From Alphaproteobacteria bacterium MarineAlpha3_Bin2 (GTDB lineage Bacteria > Pseudomonadota > Alphaproteobacteria > Rhodospirillales > Casp-alpha2), in NCBI GenBank assembly GCA_002938315.1, contig PTLL01000006.1:1-56288 (forward strand): a stretch of 56,288 nt of DNA, given 5' to 3'. The position numbers and the translations under genes were made by a program. Of this stretch, positions 38,516-49,180 are shown one piece after another (position 1 is the first letter of the stretch; each line of letters begins with the position of its first letter). The notes beneath the pieces were generated by a model. That model made no database searches and was not told the origin of the DNA. It saw nothing but the letters and a program-made list of their open reading frames with translations.

Positions 38516-40183
38516 TTAAACACGGACCAAATGCACGGTACACACCGGGCGTTTGTCTAGATTTTTACGGAAACTGCGTCGGACCGCAACACGCACGGTC
38601 TCTCGGACTTTGCCGTCGTCCCTTAGGTCCTTGCCCTTCATTCCCTTAAGAGCCTCCTTGGCGGTGGTAATAGCATCGTCGGCGACGTCTTCTTCGCCGT
38701 CTTCCAATAGGCCACTGGTAGAAAGTTCAGGCTCGGCACAAAGCATGCCGTCCTCATCCAGGGCCACCGTCACCGTTGCTGAACCGTTGTAAAGGGCCCG
38801 GTTACGGCTTTTGGCAAGGGCGCCATCCCAGGGGATCAAACGATTGCCTTCCAATGCCAAGCGGCCTGATGCTACTTCGCCGCAGATGCCCGATTCGCCC
38901 GGTGCCAGACGGATCATACCGCCGTTTTCATTGACGATGGCTTTCGGCACCTGACAGGTTCGGGCCAATGCGGCATGCTCTGCCAAGTGGCGGCGCTCGC
39001 CATGCACCGGAACCGATATCCGGGGCCGGGTCAATTGATACATCCGCGTCAGTTCGTCCCGGGCCGGGTGCCCGGAGACATGAATAAAATGATCTTTACC
39101 TGTCACCACCCGCACACCGCTCCGCACCAGCTGATTATGCAACCTCCCGATGCCGTCCTCGTTGCCGGGAATCATGCGGGCCGAAAAGATGACTGTATCG
39201 CCTTCGCCCAAGGTCAGGTGTTTGTGGCCGCCATGGGCAATCCTGGACAACGCCGCGCGTGGTTCGCCCTGGCTGCCGGTGCAAACAAATAACACCTTGT
39301 CGTCAGGGATGTGACCGGCATCTTCTTCACTGATGAAGGCGGGCACGTCATCGAGATATCCGTTTTCACGCGCCGCATCGTTAATCCGCCACAGCGACCG
39401 ACCGGCCAGCACCACATCGCGGTCATTGGCCTGGGCGGCCTGGGCGATGGTTTCAAGGCGCGCCACGTTGGAAGCGAAACAGGCCACCGCGACCTTGCCT
39501 TGGCAATCGCCTATCACCTCGGTCAAACTGTCCAGCAGATCACCTTCAGAGCCGGAATCGCCGGGCGTAAAGACATTGGTGGAATCGCAAACGATCGCCA
39601 ACACCCCTTCCTCGCCAAGCTTTTGTAGCGCTTCTTCATCCGCCGTATCCCCGATCACCGGGCTGGGGTCGAACTTCCAATCACCAGTATGAAGAATGGT
39701 GCCCAATTCCGTGCGGATGGCGATGGCATTGGGTTCGGGGATCGAATGGGTAAGGCTGATCAACTCCATATCAAAGGGGCCGACTTCGAATCGGCCGCCC
39801 AGGGGAATTTCGATGATTTCGACCTGGTCGGCGAATTCGGTTTCCGCCAGTTTGCGTTTCAGGATTGAAAGCGTAAACGGGGTCGCATAAATGGGACATC
39901 GCAGCCGTTGCCATAGATACGGCACCGCGCCCAGATGGTCTTCGTGGGCATGGGTGAGCACCAATCCTGCCAATTGATCCTGGCGTTCTTCGATAAATGC
40001 CGGGTCTGCCATCAGCACATCAAGGCCGGGCTGGGCACCGTTGGCAAAGGTGATCCCCAAATCAACCATCACCCAGGTTTCCTGGCCCTCGGCGCCTAAG
40101 CCGTAAAGGTTGAGGTTCATGCCGATTTCGCCGGCGCCGCCCAACGGCAGGAAGATTAATTGATCGGTGTTTTCGGCATTCAT
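38516..40183 (-). CDS. rnj: Ribonuclease J
   Basis: RNase J is a 5'-to-3' exo- and endonuclease in mRNA decay and rRNA maturation; in alphaproteobacteria it works beside RNase E. The 555-residue protein has the metallo-beta-lactamase zinc motif THAHEDHLGAVPYLW, the beta-CASP domain with CTGSQGEPRAALSRIA and SGHPARDEL, and VPVHGERRHLAEHA. The start overlaps the coaX stop by 4 bases (ATGA). Length is normal. Confidence 0.95.
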   Translation of the reverse strand: MNAENTDQLIFLPLGGAGEIGMNLNLYGLGAEGQETWVMVDLGITFANGAQPGLDVLMADPAFIEERQDQLAGLVLTHAHEDHLGAVPYLWQRLRCPIYATPFTLSILKRKLAETEFADQVEIIEIPLGGRFEVGPFDMELISLTHSIPEPNAIAIRTELGTILHTGDWKFDPSPVIGDTADEEALQKLGEEGVLAIVCDSTNVFTPGDSGSEGDLLDSLTEVIGDCQGKVAVACFASNVARLETIAQAAQANDRDVVLAGRSLWRINDAARENGYLDDVPAFISEEDAGHIPDDKVLFVCTGSQGEPRAALSRIAHGGHKHLTLGEGDTVIFSARMIPGNEDGIGRLHNQLVRSGVRVVTGKDHFIHVSGHPARDELTRMYQLTRPRISVPVHGERRHLAEHAALARTCQVPKAIVNENGGMIRLAPGESGICGEVASGRLALEGNRLIPWDGALAKSRNRALYNGSATVTVALDEDGMLCAEPELSTSGLLEDGEEDVADDAITTAKEALKGMKGKDLRDDGKVRETVRVAVRRSFRKNLDKRPVCTVHLVRV

Positions 40184-40950
40184 GAATTAAGTCGATATAT
40201 GGCGAGAAGGCCGCGAAGTGTCAGGTCCGGATCAGAATGTTTGATGCAATCCGTGGCTTCTGAAAATAACCCTGCCAGTCCGCCGGTGGCAATGACCGTG
40301 AGGCCGCCTCCGTGTTCGTCCTGCAACCGCTTGACCAGGCCCTCGACAAGCCCGATATAGCCCCAATAGATGCCCGATTGCATGGCTTCAATGGTGGCCT
40401 TGCCGGTGATTTTTTCAGTCCGCTGGATGGCGACTCGGGGAAGTTGGGCGGCAGCCATATGGAGCGCCTCCAAAGATAGATTAACACCCGGTGCGATGAC
40501 TCCACCGATGTAATTGCCATCGGCATCAATGATATCGAAGGTGGTGGCGGTGCCGAAATCGACGACAATCAAGGGGCCGCCGTAATTCTGGTGGGCGGAA
40601 ACCGCGTTGACCAGCCGGTCGGCGCCGACGTCTTGGGGACGGTCGACCAGAGCCTTAAGGTCCAAGTCAACGCCCCTTTCGCCAATCACCAGTGGTTCGC
40701 TGTGAAAATGATCCCGGCACAGGGATTTCAAGGTAAAAAGCGTTGCTGGCACCACCGAGGCAATGATGGCGCCGGTGATATCGTCAGGAATAAGGCCGAC
40801 GTCTCCCATCAATTGACCGAGCCAAACCCCGAAATCATCTGCGGTGCGTTCCGAATGAGACGACGACCGCCATTCACCCCTGATTTTGTCGGCGTCATCA
40901 AAGACGGCGAAAACGATATTGGTGTTCCCTGAATCGATGGCCAATAGCAT
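40180..40950 (-). CDS. coaX: Type III pantothenate kinase
   Basis: CoaX phosphorylates pantothenate, the first step to coenzyme A, and is not feedback-inhibited by CoA. Starting at ATG 40950 (MLLAIDSGNTNIVFAVFDD) the enzyme has 256 residues; an upstream in-frame start would overlap birA and is not supported. Acetate/sugar kinase-fold motifs are visible: DSGNTN, DVGADRLVNAV and FGTATTFDIID. It lies 4 bases after birA and overlaps rnj by 4. Confidence 0.95.
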   Translation of the reverse strand: MLLAIDSGNTNIVFAVFDDADKIRGEWRSSSHSERTADDFGVWLGQLMGDVGLIPDDITGAIIASVVPATLFTLKSLCRDHFHSEPLVIGERGVDLDLKALVDRPQDVGADRLVNAVSAHQNYGGPLIVVDFGTATTFDIIDADGNYIGGVIAPGVNLSLEALHMAAAQLPRVAIQRTEKITGKATIEAMQSGIYWGYIGLVEGLVKRLQDEHGGGLTVIATGGLAGLFSEATDCIKHSDPDLTLRGLLAIYRLNS

Positions 40951-40954
40951 GGTT

Positions 40955-41719
40955 TTAGTCCGTTGATGCAAAGAAAACATCACCGGCGGTAATCCTACGC
41001 TCACCGTCTTCGGTTTTTAGCAACAATGCGCCGTCTTCATCCAGGTCGGTGAACACCCCGGTCAAGGTTTCTTTATCAAGCCTCACCTCAATTTCTTCGC
41101 CTTGACCGATACAACGCCATAGCCAGTTCTTGCGGATCGGTGCAAACCCTTCCTCCAGCCAGGCATTGGTCCACTTTAGAAATTGGCGGCAAAAGGAATC
41201 CAGGCAATCGACCTCGGTGGCGCCCACACCCTCAGCCCTTAGCGATGTCGCCGGGAAGTCCGTATCGCCAGGAAATATCCCGACGTTTAGACCTAAGCCT
41301 AAGATTACCCAATCGGCGTGGCCATCAGCATCGGTTTCCGTTTCCAGCAGGATACCGGCGACCTTTTTATCGTTGAGCAGGACATCGTTGGGCCATTTGC
41401 ATTGGACTTTATGACCGGCCTCACCGAGGGTGCCGAGGACATCAAACACCGCCAGCGCCGCGATGAAGCCGAATTCCGCGGCTTTGGCAACGGCGACATC
41501 GGGACGCAGCACTAATGAACAATACAGGTTTCCTGGTGGGCTCGACCATTTTCGGCCGCGCCGACCGCGCCCGTCGGTTTGCTCCTTGGCCCAGATCAAA
41601 GTGCCGTCCGGGGCTTTATCTTCCCCAAGGGCCGCCAATCTTCGGGCCTCGGCATTGGTGCTATCCACGGTCTCTAGGCTTACCAGGTGGTAAGCCGACG
41701 GAAGATCAGGTTGGCGCAT
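40955..41719 (-). CDS. birA: Biotin--[acetyl-CoA-carboxylase] ligase (monofunctional)
   Basis: BirA attaches biotin to the carboxyl carrier protein of acetyl-CoA carboxylase. The 254-residue protein has the biotinyl-AMP loop GRGRRGRKWSSPPGNLYCS and KWPNDVLLNDKKVAGILLE, followed by the small C-terminal SH3-like domain. The N-terminal winged helix of E. coli BirA is missing, so it should act only as a ligase, not as a biotin-operon repressor. It lies 14 bases after nuoN, at the end of the nuo operon. Confidence 0.94.
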   Translation of the reverse strand: MRQPDLPSAYHLVSLETVDSTNAEARRLAALGEDKAPDGTLIWAKEQTDGRGRRGRKWSSPPGNLYCSLVLRPDVAVAKAAEFGFIAALAVFDVLGTLGEAGHKVQCKWPNDVLLNDKKVAGILLETETDADGHADWVILGLGLNVGIFPGDTDFPATSLRAEGVGATEVDCLDSFCRQFLKWTNAWLEEGFAPIRKNWLWRCIGQGEEIEVRLDKETLTGVFTDLDEDGALLLKTEDGERRITAGDVFFASTD

Positions 41720-41733
41720 AATGATCCTAAATA

Positions 41734-43200
41734 TTATCCGGCGAACAAGGAGGCCGCCGCTGCGGCCGCGGCCGACAGGATAGGGGTTGGGTAAACGAAG
41801 AAGAAGGCAACAAACAACCCGGTTCCGGTGAGCACAATGGCCAATTCCGGGGCCGCCGATTTATCCAGAGCCTCCTCCAGGTCCTCGAAATAAACCAGTT
41901 GCACGATCCGCAAATAATAAAACGCGGCAACGACGCTGGACAAAACACCGAAAATGGCAAGCGTGTACAGGTGGGCTTCGATGGCGGATACAAAGATATA
42001 AAATTTCCCGAAAAAACCCGCGAAGGGAGGTATGCCGGCCATGGAAAACATCAAGATCGTCAGCGCCAGCGCCAACATCGGATGGGTTCGGTTCATTCCG
42101 GCAAGATCCTTAATGTTTTCAACCATGTGGCCGTCGCGCCGCATGTACAGGATGCAGGTAAATACGCCGATATTCATCATCAAATAAATGGAGAGATAAA
42201 TCAGTACGCTTTGGATTCCGGCTTCGGTGCCCACCGCCAACCCAATCAGTGCGTAACCGGCATGGCCGATGGAACTATAAGCCATCAATCGTTTGATGTT
42301 GGTCTGGTTAATGGCGGCGAATGCGCCCAGCGCCATCGACGCCATCGATATAAAGATGACAATTTGCTGCCATTCGCCGACCAGACCGCCGAACGGTCCA
42401 ACCATGACGCGGATAAATAATGCCATCGCTGCGATCTTCGGTGCCACCGAAAAAAAGGCGGTGACCGGTGTTGGTGCGCCTTCGTACACGTCAGGTGTCC
42501 ACATATGAAACGGCACCGCGGAAACCTTGAAGGCCAACCCTGCCAGGATAAAGACGATCCCGAAAATAACGCCTATGCTGGTCTCGCCGTGATGGGCATC
42601 AAATAAATTGGCAAGTTGATCGAAATTCGTCGTACCGGTAAAGCCGTATACCAGCGACGAACCGTACAGCAACATGCCCGATGCGACGGCACCGAGGACG
42701 AAGTATTTCAATCCGGCCTCGGTCGAGCGGGTGTCGTCGCGCTGAAACGACGCGATCACGTAAAGTGACAAAGATTGAAGTTCCAGACCAACGTATAACG
42801 AAATCAAGTCGTTGGCGGAAATCATCATCATCATGCCGAGGGTGGCAAAGAGGATGAGGATGGAATATTCAAACCGGGCCATGTCGTGGCGTTCCAGGAA
42901 GCCATACGAAATAATGATCGCCAGGGCTGAGCCAGCCAGAACCAAAATTTTGCAGTAAACAGCAAAGGTATCGCTGACAAACATATTGGCGAACGTCGGC
43001 AGCCGACCGCCGGATAACGTTGAGACCAGCAACACGGCCAACAACAAGGCGACGATGCTGAGCAGGGAAATAAGCCGGGAAGCCTTGATGTCATTGATGC
43101 CGCCAGTTTTATGAAACACGCCAAGCATCAGCAGCGCCATGGCGACCGAGGCCAGGAACATTTCCGGCAGTGCCGGGATAATATTGGGGATTTCGGCCAT
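41734..43200 (-). CDS. nuoN: NADH-quinone oxidoreductase subunit N
   Basis: NuoN is one of three antiporter-like proton-pumping subunits in the membrane arm of complex I. The 488-residue product has about 14 membrane helices, including the discontinuous helix region with [20 protein letters not shown] (the TM7 lysine region) and [20 protein letters not shown], shared by all three antiporter-like subunits. It is the last nuo gene, 14 bases before birA and 14 bases after nuoM. Confidence 0.96.
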   Translation of the reverse strand: MAEIPNIIPALPEMFLASVAMALLMLGVFHKTGGINDIKASRLISLLSIVALLLAVLLVSTLSGGRLPTFANMFVSDTFAVYCKILVLAGSALAIIISYGFLERHDMARFEYSILILFATLGMMMMISANDLISLYVGLELQSLSLYVIASFQRDDTRSTEAGLKYFVLGAVASGMLLYGSSLVYGFTGTTNFDQLANLFDAHHGETSIGVIFGIVFILAGLAFKVSAVPFHMWTPDVYEGAPTPVTAFFSVAPKIAAMALFIRVMVGPFGGLVGEWQQIVIFISMASMALGAFAAINQTNIKRLMAYSSIGHAGYALIGLAVGTEAGIQSVLIYLSIYLMMNIGVFTCILYMRRDGHMVENIKDLAGMNRTHPMLALALTILMFSMAGIPPFAGFFGKFYIFVSAIEAHLYTLAIFGVLSSVVAAFYYLRIVQLVYFEDLEEALDKSAAPELAIVLTGTGLFVAFFFVYPTPILSAAAAAAASLFAG

Positions 43201-43214
43201 GGCTTTCTCCTCCC

Positions 43215-44729
43215 CTAATTCCCAGCCACGCTGATGGCCGCACTGGCATTCAGGGCGGATTCGATATTAGTGATCATGTTGGCGACCGACACATGCATGA
43301 TGTCCAGGAACGGTGCCGGATAAACTCCCATCAAAATAACCAGCACGATCAAAGGCGCGAAGATGGCGACCTCGCGCAGGCTCATGTCTTTGATGGCGGC
43401 GAGGCTGTCTTTTGTCAGGCTCCCGAAAATGACCCGCCGGTAGAGGTAAAGCATGTAGGCGGCGCCCAGAATCAGGCCGGTGGCGGCCAGCGCCGCGACC
43501 CAGGTGTTGGCCTTGAAGGCGCCGACCAGGACCAGGAATTCACCGACAAACCCGGCCGTACCCGGAAGCCCGACCGAGCCGAGCATGAAGATCATGAAAA
43601 TCAGTGAATACCCCGGCATCCGGTGGACGAGGCCTCCATAGGCGGCAATCTCGCGCGAGTGAATACGGTCGTAAACGACGCCGACAATCAGGAACAGTGC
43701 CGCCGAAATGACGCCGTGGGCCAACATGACGAAAATCGCGCCCTCAATGCCCTGGACGGTCAGCGTAAACGCGCCGATGGTAACGAACCCCATGTGCGCC
43801 ACCGAGGAATAGGCAATCAGCTTTTTCATATCCTCTTGGGCCAGGGCGACCAGGGAGGTGTAGATCACGGCAATGATGGATAGGGTGTAAATCAGTGGGG
43901 TGAACATGACCGAGGCTTCGGGGAACATCGGCAAAGAGAACCGTAACAATCCATAGCCGCCGAATTTTAGTAACACCGCCGCCAGGATCACCGAGCCCGC
44001 CGTCGGCGCCTCGACATGGGCGTCGGGAAGCCATGTATGTACCGGCCACATTGGGATTTTGACCGCGAAGGAGGCAAAAAACGCCAACCATAACCAGGTC
44101 TGCAATTCGGCCGGGAAACGGTGAACCATCAGGCCCTGGATGTCGGTGGTGCCGGCGTCGAAATACATCGCCATGATCGCCAACAACATCAGCACCGAAC
44201 CGGCCAGGGTATAAAGGAAGAACTTAAATGACGCATATACCCGCCTTGGCCCGCCCCAGATACCGATGATCAGGAACATCGGGATCAGCACCGCTTCGAA
44301 GAAGATATAAAAGACCACCAGATCCAAGGCGCAGAACATGCCGATCATGAAGGTTTCCAGCACCAGGAACGAGATCATGTATTCCTTGACCCGGTCGTCA
44401 ATGTTTTCCCAGCTGGCGAGAATGCAGATCGGCGTCAACAGGGTCGTCAACATAACGAACAACATGGAAATGCCGTCGATCCCCATCTTGTATCCAATAT
44501 TGAAGTCGGGCATCCAAGTTAAGGTATGGACAAATTGGAAATCGGCGGTGGTGGTGTCGAAGTGAAACCAGACAAACAGAGAGAGGGCGAAATTGGCCAA
44601 CGAGGTCCACAGCGCCACGTACCGGGCATTCCGTTTCACGACATCTTCATCACCAAAAATGATCAAAATGAAGACTGCGCCAACCAGCGGCAGGAACGTC
44701 AATATCGTTAGGATGGGAAATTGTGCCAT
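43215..44729 (-). CDS. nuoM: NADH-quinone oxidoreductase subunit M
   Basis: NuoM is an antiporter-like membrane subunit of complex I. The ATG at 44729 ([20 protein letters not shown]) gives 504 residues and lies 5 bases after nuoL, with GGAGGGTAGG upstream as ribosome site; an earlier in-frame start would lie within nuoL. Characteristic stretches are [20 protein letters not shown] and [20 protein letters not shown]. The pumping-channel glutamate and lysines lie in these helices. Confidence 0.96.
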   Translation of the reverse strand: MAQFPILTILTFLPLVGAVFILIIFGDEDVVKRNARYVALWTSLANFALSLFVWFHFDTTTADFQFVHTLTWMPDFNIGYKMGIDGISMLFVMLTTLLTPICILASWENIDDRVKEYMISFLVLETFMIGMFCALDLVVFYIFFEAVLIPMFLIIGIWGGPRRVYASFKFFLYTLAGSVLMLLAIMAMYFDAGTTDIQGLMVHRFPAELQTWLWLAFFASFAVKIPMWPVHTWLPDAHVEAPTAGSVILAAVLLKFGGYGLLRFSLPMFPEASVMFTPLIYTLSIIAVIYTSLVALAQEDMKKLIAYSSVAHMGFVTIGAFTLTVQGIEGAIFVMLAHGVISAALFLIVGVVYDRIHSREIAAYGGLVHRMPGYSLIFMIFMLGSVGLPGTAGFVGEFLVLVGAFKANTWVAALAATGLILGAAYMLYLYRRVIFGSLTKDSLAAIKDMSLREVAIFAPLIVLVILMGVYPAPFLDIMHVSVANMITNIESALNASAAISVAGN

Positions 44730-44734
44730 CGCCC

Positions 44735-46693
44735 CTACCCTCCGTGCCCGAACAGATACCATGTCACCAGGACAACTAGGCCGGTCAGCATGGCAAGCGC
44801 GTAGTGATAGAGGTAACCCGATTGTATGGCGCCAGCACGTTTGGCCAAATACTTGACGGCGGCGGAAATGCCATCCGGCCCGACGCCGTCGATCAACGCC
44901 CCATCACCGCCTTTCCAGAAACCGCGGCCCAGCATAAATGCCGGACGAACGAAGATCAGGTCATACAATTCATCGAAGTACCATTTGTTGAGCAGGAACT
45001 GGTAAAGCCCCTGCACGCGCCCGGCGATGACGCCCGGCAGCGACGGCATTCCCATGTACAACACGTAGGCAAGGGCAATACCGGCACCGCCAACGGCCAA
45101 CGGCAGGTATTTCACCCACAAAGGCACGTGGTGGGCGGCTTCCAAGGCCGGGTGGCTCGGCAGGACTAGAATGGCTTGGCCCCAGAAATGTTCGGCATCG
45201 TGGCCGACGAAGCTCTCGAATCCCAGGTAGCCCATGTACATGGCGCCCGTCGCCAGCACGAACAGCGGCAGGATCATTACCTTCGGGCTCTCATGGACCT
45301 GGGACAGCACGCTGGAGTCGGCCCTGGACGTGCCATGGAAGGTCATAATCAACAGCCGCCAGGAATAAAACGCAGTGAGGAACGCCGCCGCGATTCCCAG
45401 CCAGAACGCATATCCACCGGCCAGGGTATTGGCGGCAAAAGCGGCTTCCAGGATAACGTCCTTGGAATAGTAGCCGGCGAACGGCCATATTCCAGCCAGC
45501 GCCAGGGAGCCTATCAACATCAAGGCATAGGTAACCGGGATTAATTTCCACAAACCGCCCATTTTGCGCATGTCCTGTTCATCAGACATGGCGTGAATGA
45601 CCGAGCCGGCGCCGAGAAACAGCAGCGCTTTGAAAAAGGCATGGCCGACAAGGTGGAAAATGCCTGCCGAATACGCCGAAACACCGGCGGCGAAGAACAT
45701 GTAACCCAGTTGCGAGCACGTCGAATAGGCGATTACCCGCTTGATGTCGTTCTGTACGCAGGCGACGGTGGCGGCGAAAATGGCGGTCGAGGCGCCGACC
45801 ACGGTGACGAGCGTCAGCGCCGTATCCGAATATTCAAACAGCGGCGACATCCTGACGACCATGAACACGCCGGCGGTAACCATGGTCGCGGCATGGATCA
45901 GGGCGGAAACAGGCGTCGGGCCTTCCATGGCGTCGGGCAGCCACGTGTGCAGGCCCAATTGCGCCGATTTGCCCATGGCGCCGATAAACAACAGCACCGC
46001 ACATATGGTGATGGCGTGAAATTCGGTGCCGAAGACCACCATCGTCGCATCGGCCTTGCCAGGAACGGCGGCGAAAATGGTGTCGTAATTAACCGACTGA
46101 AACAGCACAAAGATGGTGAAAATACCGAGGGCGAAGCCGAAGTCACCGACCCGGTTAACGACGAAGGCCTTGATAGCGGCGGCGTTGGCCGCCGGACGGT
46201 CGTACCAAAAACCGATTAGCAGGTATGAGCACAACCCGACCCCTTCCCAACCGAAGAACAGCTGCACCAGGTTGTCGGCACTGACCAGCATCAGCATGAA
46301 GAAGGTGAACAGGCTCAGGTAGGACATGAAGCGCGGAACCGAATGATCGTGGTGCATGTAGCCGATCGAATAGACATGAATTACTGCGGCCACGGTGGTT
46401 ACCATGAACAGCATCACCGATGACAACGTATCCAGCTTGATCGCCCAGGAGACTTCCATGGCGCCGGAATCGATCCAGGTGAACAGTTCAACCGTGCGCG
46501 GGTTATTGCCTAACACCACATCCCAAAACACCACCCCGGCGGCGACGGCGGCCAGGATCATGGCACCCGACGTCACCCATTGGGCGGCGGTGTCTATTCT
46601 ATTGGGGGTACTTGTCTTCGAGGAACGGACGAAGACCAGCAATCCGGCGCAGAACGCTCCGAACAACGGCAGGAATACGGCGAATAATTCCAT
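44735..46693 (-). CDS. nuoL: NADH-quinone oxidoreductase subunit L
   Basis: NuoL is the distal antiporter-like subunit of complex I and has the long amphipathic C-terminal helix that runs along the membrane arm. The 652-residue product has [40 protein letters not shown] and [20 protein letters not shown], all diagnostic. Length is typical for alphaproteobacteria. It starts 10 bases after nuoK. Confidence 0.97.
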   Translation of the reverse strand: MELFAVFLPLFGAFCAGLLVFVRSSKTSTPNRIDTAAQWVTSGAMILAAVAAGVVFWDVVLGNNPRTVELFTWIDSGAMEVSWAIKLDTLSSVMLFMVTTVAAVIHVYSIGYMHHDHSVPRFMSYLSLFTFFMLMLVSADNLVQLFFGWEGVGLCSYLLIGFWYDRPAANAAAIKAFVVNRVGDFGFALGIFTIFVLFQSVNYDTIFAAVPGKADATMVVFGTEFHAITICAVLLFIGAMGKSAQLGLHTWLPDAMEGPTPVSALIHAATMVTAGVFMVVRMSPLFEYSDTALTLVTVVGASTAIFAATVACVQNDIKRVIAYSTCSQLGYMFFAAGVSAYSAGIFHLVGHAFFKALLFLGAGSVIHAMSDEQDMRKMGGLWKLIPVTYALMLIGSLALAGIWPFAGYYSKDVILEAAFAANTLAGGYAFWLGIAAAFLTAFYSWRLLIMTFHGTSRADSSVLSQVHESPKVMILPLFVLATGAMYMGYLGFESFVGHDAEHFWGQAILVLPSHPALEAAHHVPLWVKYLPLAVGGAGIALAYVLYMGMPSLPGVIAGRVQGLYQFLLNKWYFDELYDLIFVRPAFMLGRGFWKGGDGALIDGVGPDGISAAVKYLAKRAGAIQSGYLYHYALAMLTGLVVLVTWYLFGHGG

Positions 46694-46703
46694 GATGCCT
46701 GCC

Positions 46704-47015
46704 CTAGCCCTTCATCATGTTGACGTCTTCGACGGCGATGGAACCGCGATTTCGGAAATACACCACCAAGATGGCCAGACCGATGGCGGCCTCGGCGGCG
46801 GCCACGGTCAACACGAACATGGTGAAGACCTGGCCGACCATGTCGCCCAGGTCGGCGGAGAACGCGACCAGGTTGATGTTGACCGCCAACAGCATCAATT
46901 CCACCGACATCATGATGATGATGACGTTCTTGCGATTGAGGAAGATGCCCAGGATACCCAGGGTGAACAGGATCGCGGAAACGGTCATATAATGGGAAAG
47001 CCCGATTTCAAACAT
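46704..47015 (-). CDS. nuoK: NADH-quinone oxidoreductase subunit K
   Basis: NuoK is a three-helix membrane subunit of complex I in the proton pathway next to NuoJ and NuoN. The 103-residue product has the two conserved membrane glutamates in [18 protein letters not shown] and [13 protein letters not shown]. It overlaps nuoJ by one base and precedes nuoL by 10 bases. Confidence 0.97.
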   Translation of the reverse strand: MFEIGLSHYMTVSAILFTLGILGIFLNRKNVIIIMMSVELMLLAVNINLVAFSADLGDMVGQVFTMFVLTVAAAEAAIGLAILVVYFRNRGSIAVEDVNMMKG

Positions 47016-47626
47016 CAGATGCCCTTCCCGGTTTCGACTTTGACGACTTCCACCGAGTCTTCGGCACGGCGGTTAATTTGGTCACTGATGCGCTGCTTGC
47101 GGACACCGTCGCGCTTTCGGTGAGTCAACACGATGGCGCCGATCATGGCGACCAGCAGGATCAATCCCGCCGCCTGGAATAGATAGATGTAATGGGTGTA
47201 GAACAGCTCACCCAGGGCCTGGGTATTGCTAATTTCATCAACGGGTGGAATCGGCTGGGCTACGGTCGTGCCCGCTTCGGGCGCCATGGCATGACCGGCG
47301 ACGATGACGACCAGCTCAACCAACAACACCAGGCCAATCATCACCCCTGCCGGCAGGTACTGAAGGAATCCCTGGCGCAGTTCAACGAAATTGATGTCCA
47401 ACATCATGACAACGAACAGGAACAACACCGCCACCGCGCCGACATAGACGACGACCAGGATCATGGCCAGGAACTCCGCCCCCATCAGCACGAACAGGCC
47501 GGCTGAACTGAAAAACGCCAGGATCAGGAACAGCACCGAATGAACCGGGTTGCGGGCGGATATCACCAGCGCCCCCGAAACCACGGTGAAAAAGGCAAAT
47601 ACGTAAAATGTCAGTGCTTGGATCAT
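47015..47626 (-). CDS. nuoJ: NADH-quinone oxidoreductase subunit J
   Basis: NuoJ is a five-helix membrane subunit of complex I whose third helix has the pi-bulge involved in coupling. The 203-residue sequence has [40 protein letters not shown] and [15 protein letters not shown], the normal pattern, and a basic-acidic C-terminal tail. It follows nuoI after 35 bases. Confidence 0.96.
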   Translation of the reverse strand: MIQALTFYVFAFFTVVSGALVISARNPVHSVLFLILAFFSSAGLFVLMGAEFLAMILVVVYVGAVAVLFLFVVMMLDINFVELRQGFLQYLPAGVMIGLVLLVELVVIVAGHAMAPEAGTTVAQPIPPVDEISNTQALGELFYTHYIYLFQAAGLILLVAMIGAIVLTHRKRDGVRKQRISDQINRRAEDSVEVVKVETGKGI

Positions 47627-47661
47627 CTTAAATTAGGTCTTTTCTCGGCTCACAACCGGCC

Positions 47662-48150
47662 TTAACGATACGCCGCGTCGACGCGCAGCCGTTCGGCGAG
47701 TTCAGTTTCCCAACGGTCTCCGTTGGCCAGTAGTTTATCCTTGTCGTACAGAAGCTCCTCGCGGTTTTCGGTGGAATATTCGAAGTTTGGGCCTTCAACG
47801 ATGGCGTCCACGGGGCAGGCTTCTTCGCAGAGCCCGCAATAAATGCATTTGACCATATCGATATCGTAGCGCGTGGTGCGGCGCGATCCGTCGGGGCGGG
47901 GCTCTGCCTCAATGGTGATGGCCTGGGCCGGGCAGATGGCTTCACACAGTTTACAAGCGATGCAGCGTTCCTCGCCGTTTGGATAACGCCTGAGAGCGTG
48001 TTCACCGCGAAACCGGGGCGACAGAGGCCCTTTTTCAAACGGATAGTTGATGGTGATTTTCTTTCGGAACATGTAGCGCAACGTCAACGCCATGCCGGTG
48101 ACCAGTTCTGTCAGGAAAACGGTTTTAATACTTCGTCTGATGAATCCCAT
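47662..48150 (-). CDS. nuoI: NADH-quinone oxidoreductase subunit I (two 4Fe-4S clusters)
   Basis: NuoI carries clusters N6a and N6b of complex I in the peripheral arm. The 162-residue protein has the two ferredoxin motifs [12 protein letters not shown] and [12 protein letters not shown], each with four cysteines in C-x2-C-x2-C-x3-C spacing. An N-terminal helix (about 1-28) contacts the membrane arm. It lies 13 bases after nuoH. Confidence 0.97.
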   Translation of the reverse strand: MGFIRRSIKTVFLTELVTGMALTLRYMFRKKITINYPFEKGPLSPRFRGEHALRRYPNGEERCIACKLCEAICPAQAITIEAEPRPDGSRRTTRYDIDMVKCIYCGLCEEACPVDAIVEGPNFEYSTENREELLYDKDKLLANGDRWETELAERLRVDAAYR

Positions 48151-48163
48151 GATATTCCTTTCC

Positions 48164-49180
48164 TCAGCTCGACACCGGCGTTAGATCAAATGCCACTAAA
48201 ATACCGCCTACGATAACCACCGCCGCCAGCGAGATCGGCAGAAACACTTTCCAGCCAAGCCGCATCAATTGGTCATAGCGATAGCGTGGGAAGGTGGCGC
48301 GCACCCACAGGAAAATGAACAATACGGCAGCAATCTTGAAAGCAAACCACACCGGGCCCGGCACCAGGGTAAATGGCACCATATCCATGGGCGGTAGCCA
48401 GCCCCCTAAGAACAAGATTGTCGTCATCCCGGCCATCAGGATCATGTTGGCGTATTCACCGAGAAAAAACAGCGCGAAGGGCATCGCCGAATATTCAACA
48501 TTGTAGCCGGTCACCAATTCGGCTTCGGCTTCGGGCATGTCAAACGGATGGCGATTGGTCTCAGCCAGAGTCGAGATGAAGAAGATCACCGCCATCGGGA
48601 ATAGGGGCACGATGAACCACATATCCCTTTGTGCGTTGACGATATCGGATAAATTCAGCGATCCCGCCAACAGCAACACGGTCACGATGACGAAGCCCAT
48701 GGACACTTCGTAAGACACCATTTGAGCGGCAGAGCGCAGCCCGCCCAGGAACGCATAGCGTGAATTTGACGCCCACCCGGCCATCAGGACACCGTAAACG
48801 CCCATCGAGGATATCGCGAACAGGTACAGAATGCCGACATTGATATCGGCCAACACCATGCCCTCATCGAAGGGGATCACCGCCCAGGCGACCAAAGCCA
48901 GGGAAAAGGTGATGGAGGGCGCGGCGATAAACACGCCACGGTTGGCGCCGGCGGGGATGATGGTTTCCTTTAAGAATAGCTTGAGGCCGTCTGCGATCGG
49001 TTGCAGTAATCCGAATGGTCCCACCACATTGGGACCGCGCCTCAGCTGCATGGCGCCGATCACTTTCCGCTCCGCATAGGTCAGGTATGCCACTGCCACC
49101 ATTACCGGGGCGACAATGAGGACAATCTTAATCACGATCCAGACCACCGGCCAAATATAATTATACCAAAACTCAACCAT
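48164..49180 (-). CDS. nuoH: NADH-quinone oxidoreductase subunit H
   Basis: NuoH is the membrane subunit forming the quinone-binding chamber at the arm junction. The 338-residue product has eight or so helices and the conserved loops [40 protein letters not shown] and [20 protein letters not shown]. It overlaps nuoG by 8 bases, indicating coupled translation. Confidence 0.97.
   Translation of the reverse strand: MVEFWYNYIWPVVWIVIKIVLIVAPVMVAVAYLTYAERKVIGAMQLRRGPNVVGPFGLLQPIADGLKLFLKETIIPAGANRGVFIAAPSITFSLALVAWAVIPFDEGMVLADINVGILYLFAISSMGVYGVLMAGWASNSRYAFLGGLRSAAQMVSYEVSMGFVIVTVLLLAGSLNLSDIVNAQRDMWFIVPLFPMAVIFFISTLAETNRHPFDMPEAEAELVTGYNVEYSAMPFALFFLGEYANMILMAGMTTILFLGGWLPPMDMVPFTLVPGPVWFAFKIAAVLFIFLWVRATFPRYRYDQLMRLGWKVFLPISLAAVVIVGGILVAFDLTPVSS

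Noticed and set aside
45593-46219. 208-codon plus-strand ORF opposite nuoL
   Set aside because: Highly charged, repetitive-looking translation typical of the reverse strand of a membrane protein gene.
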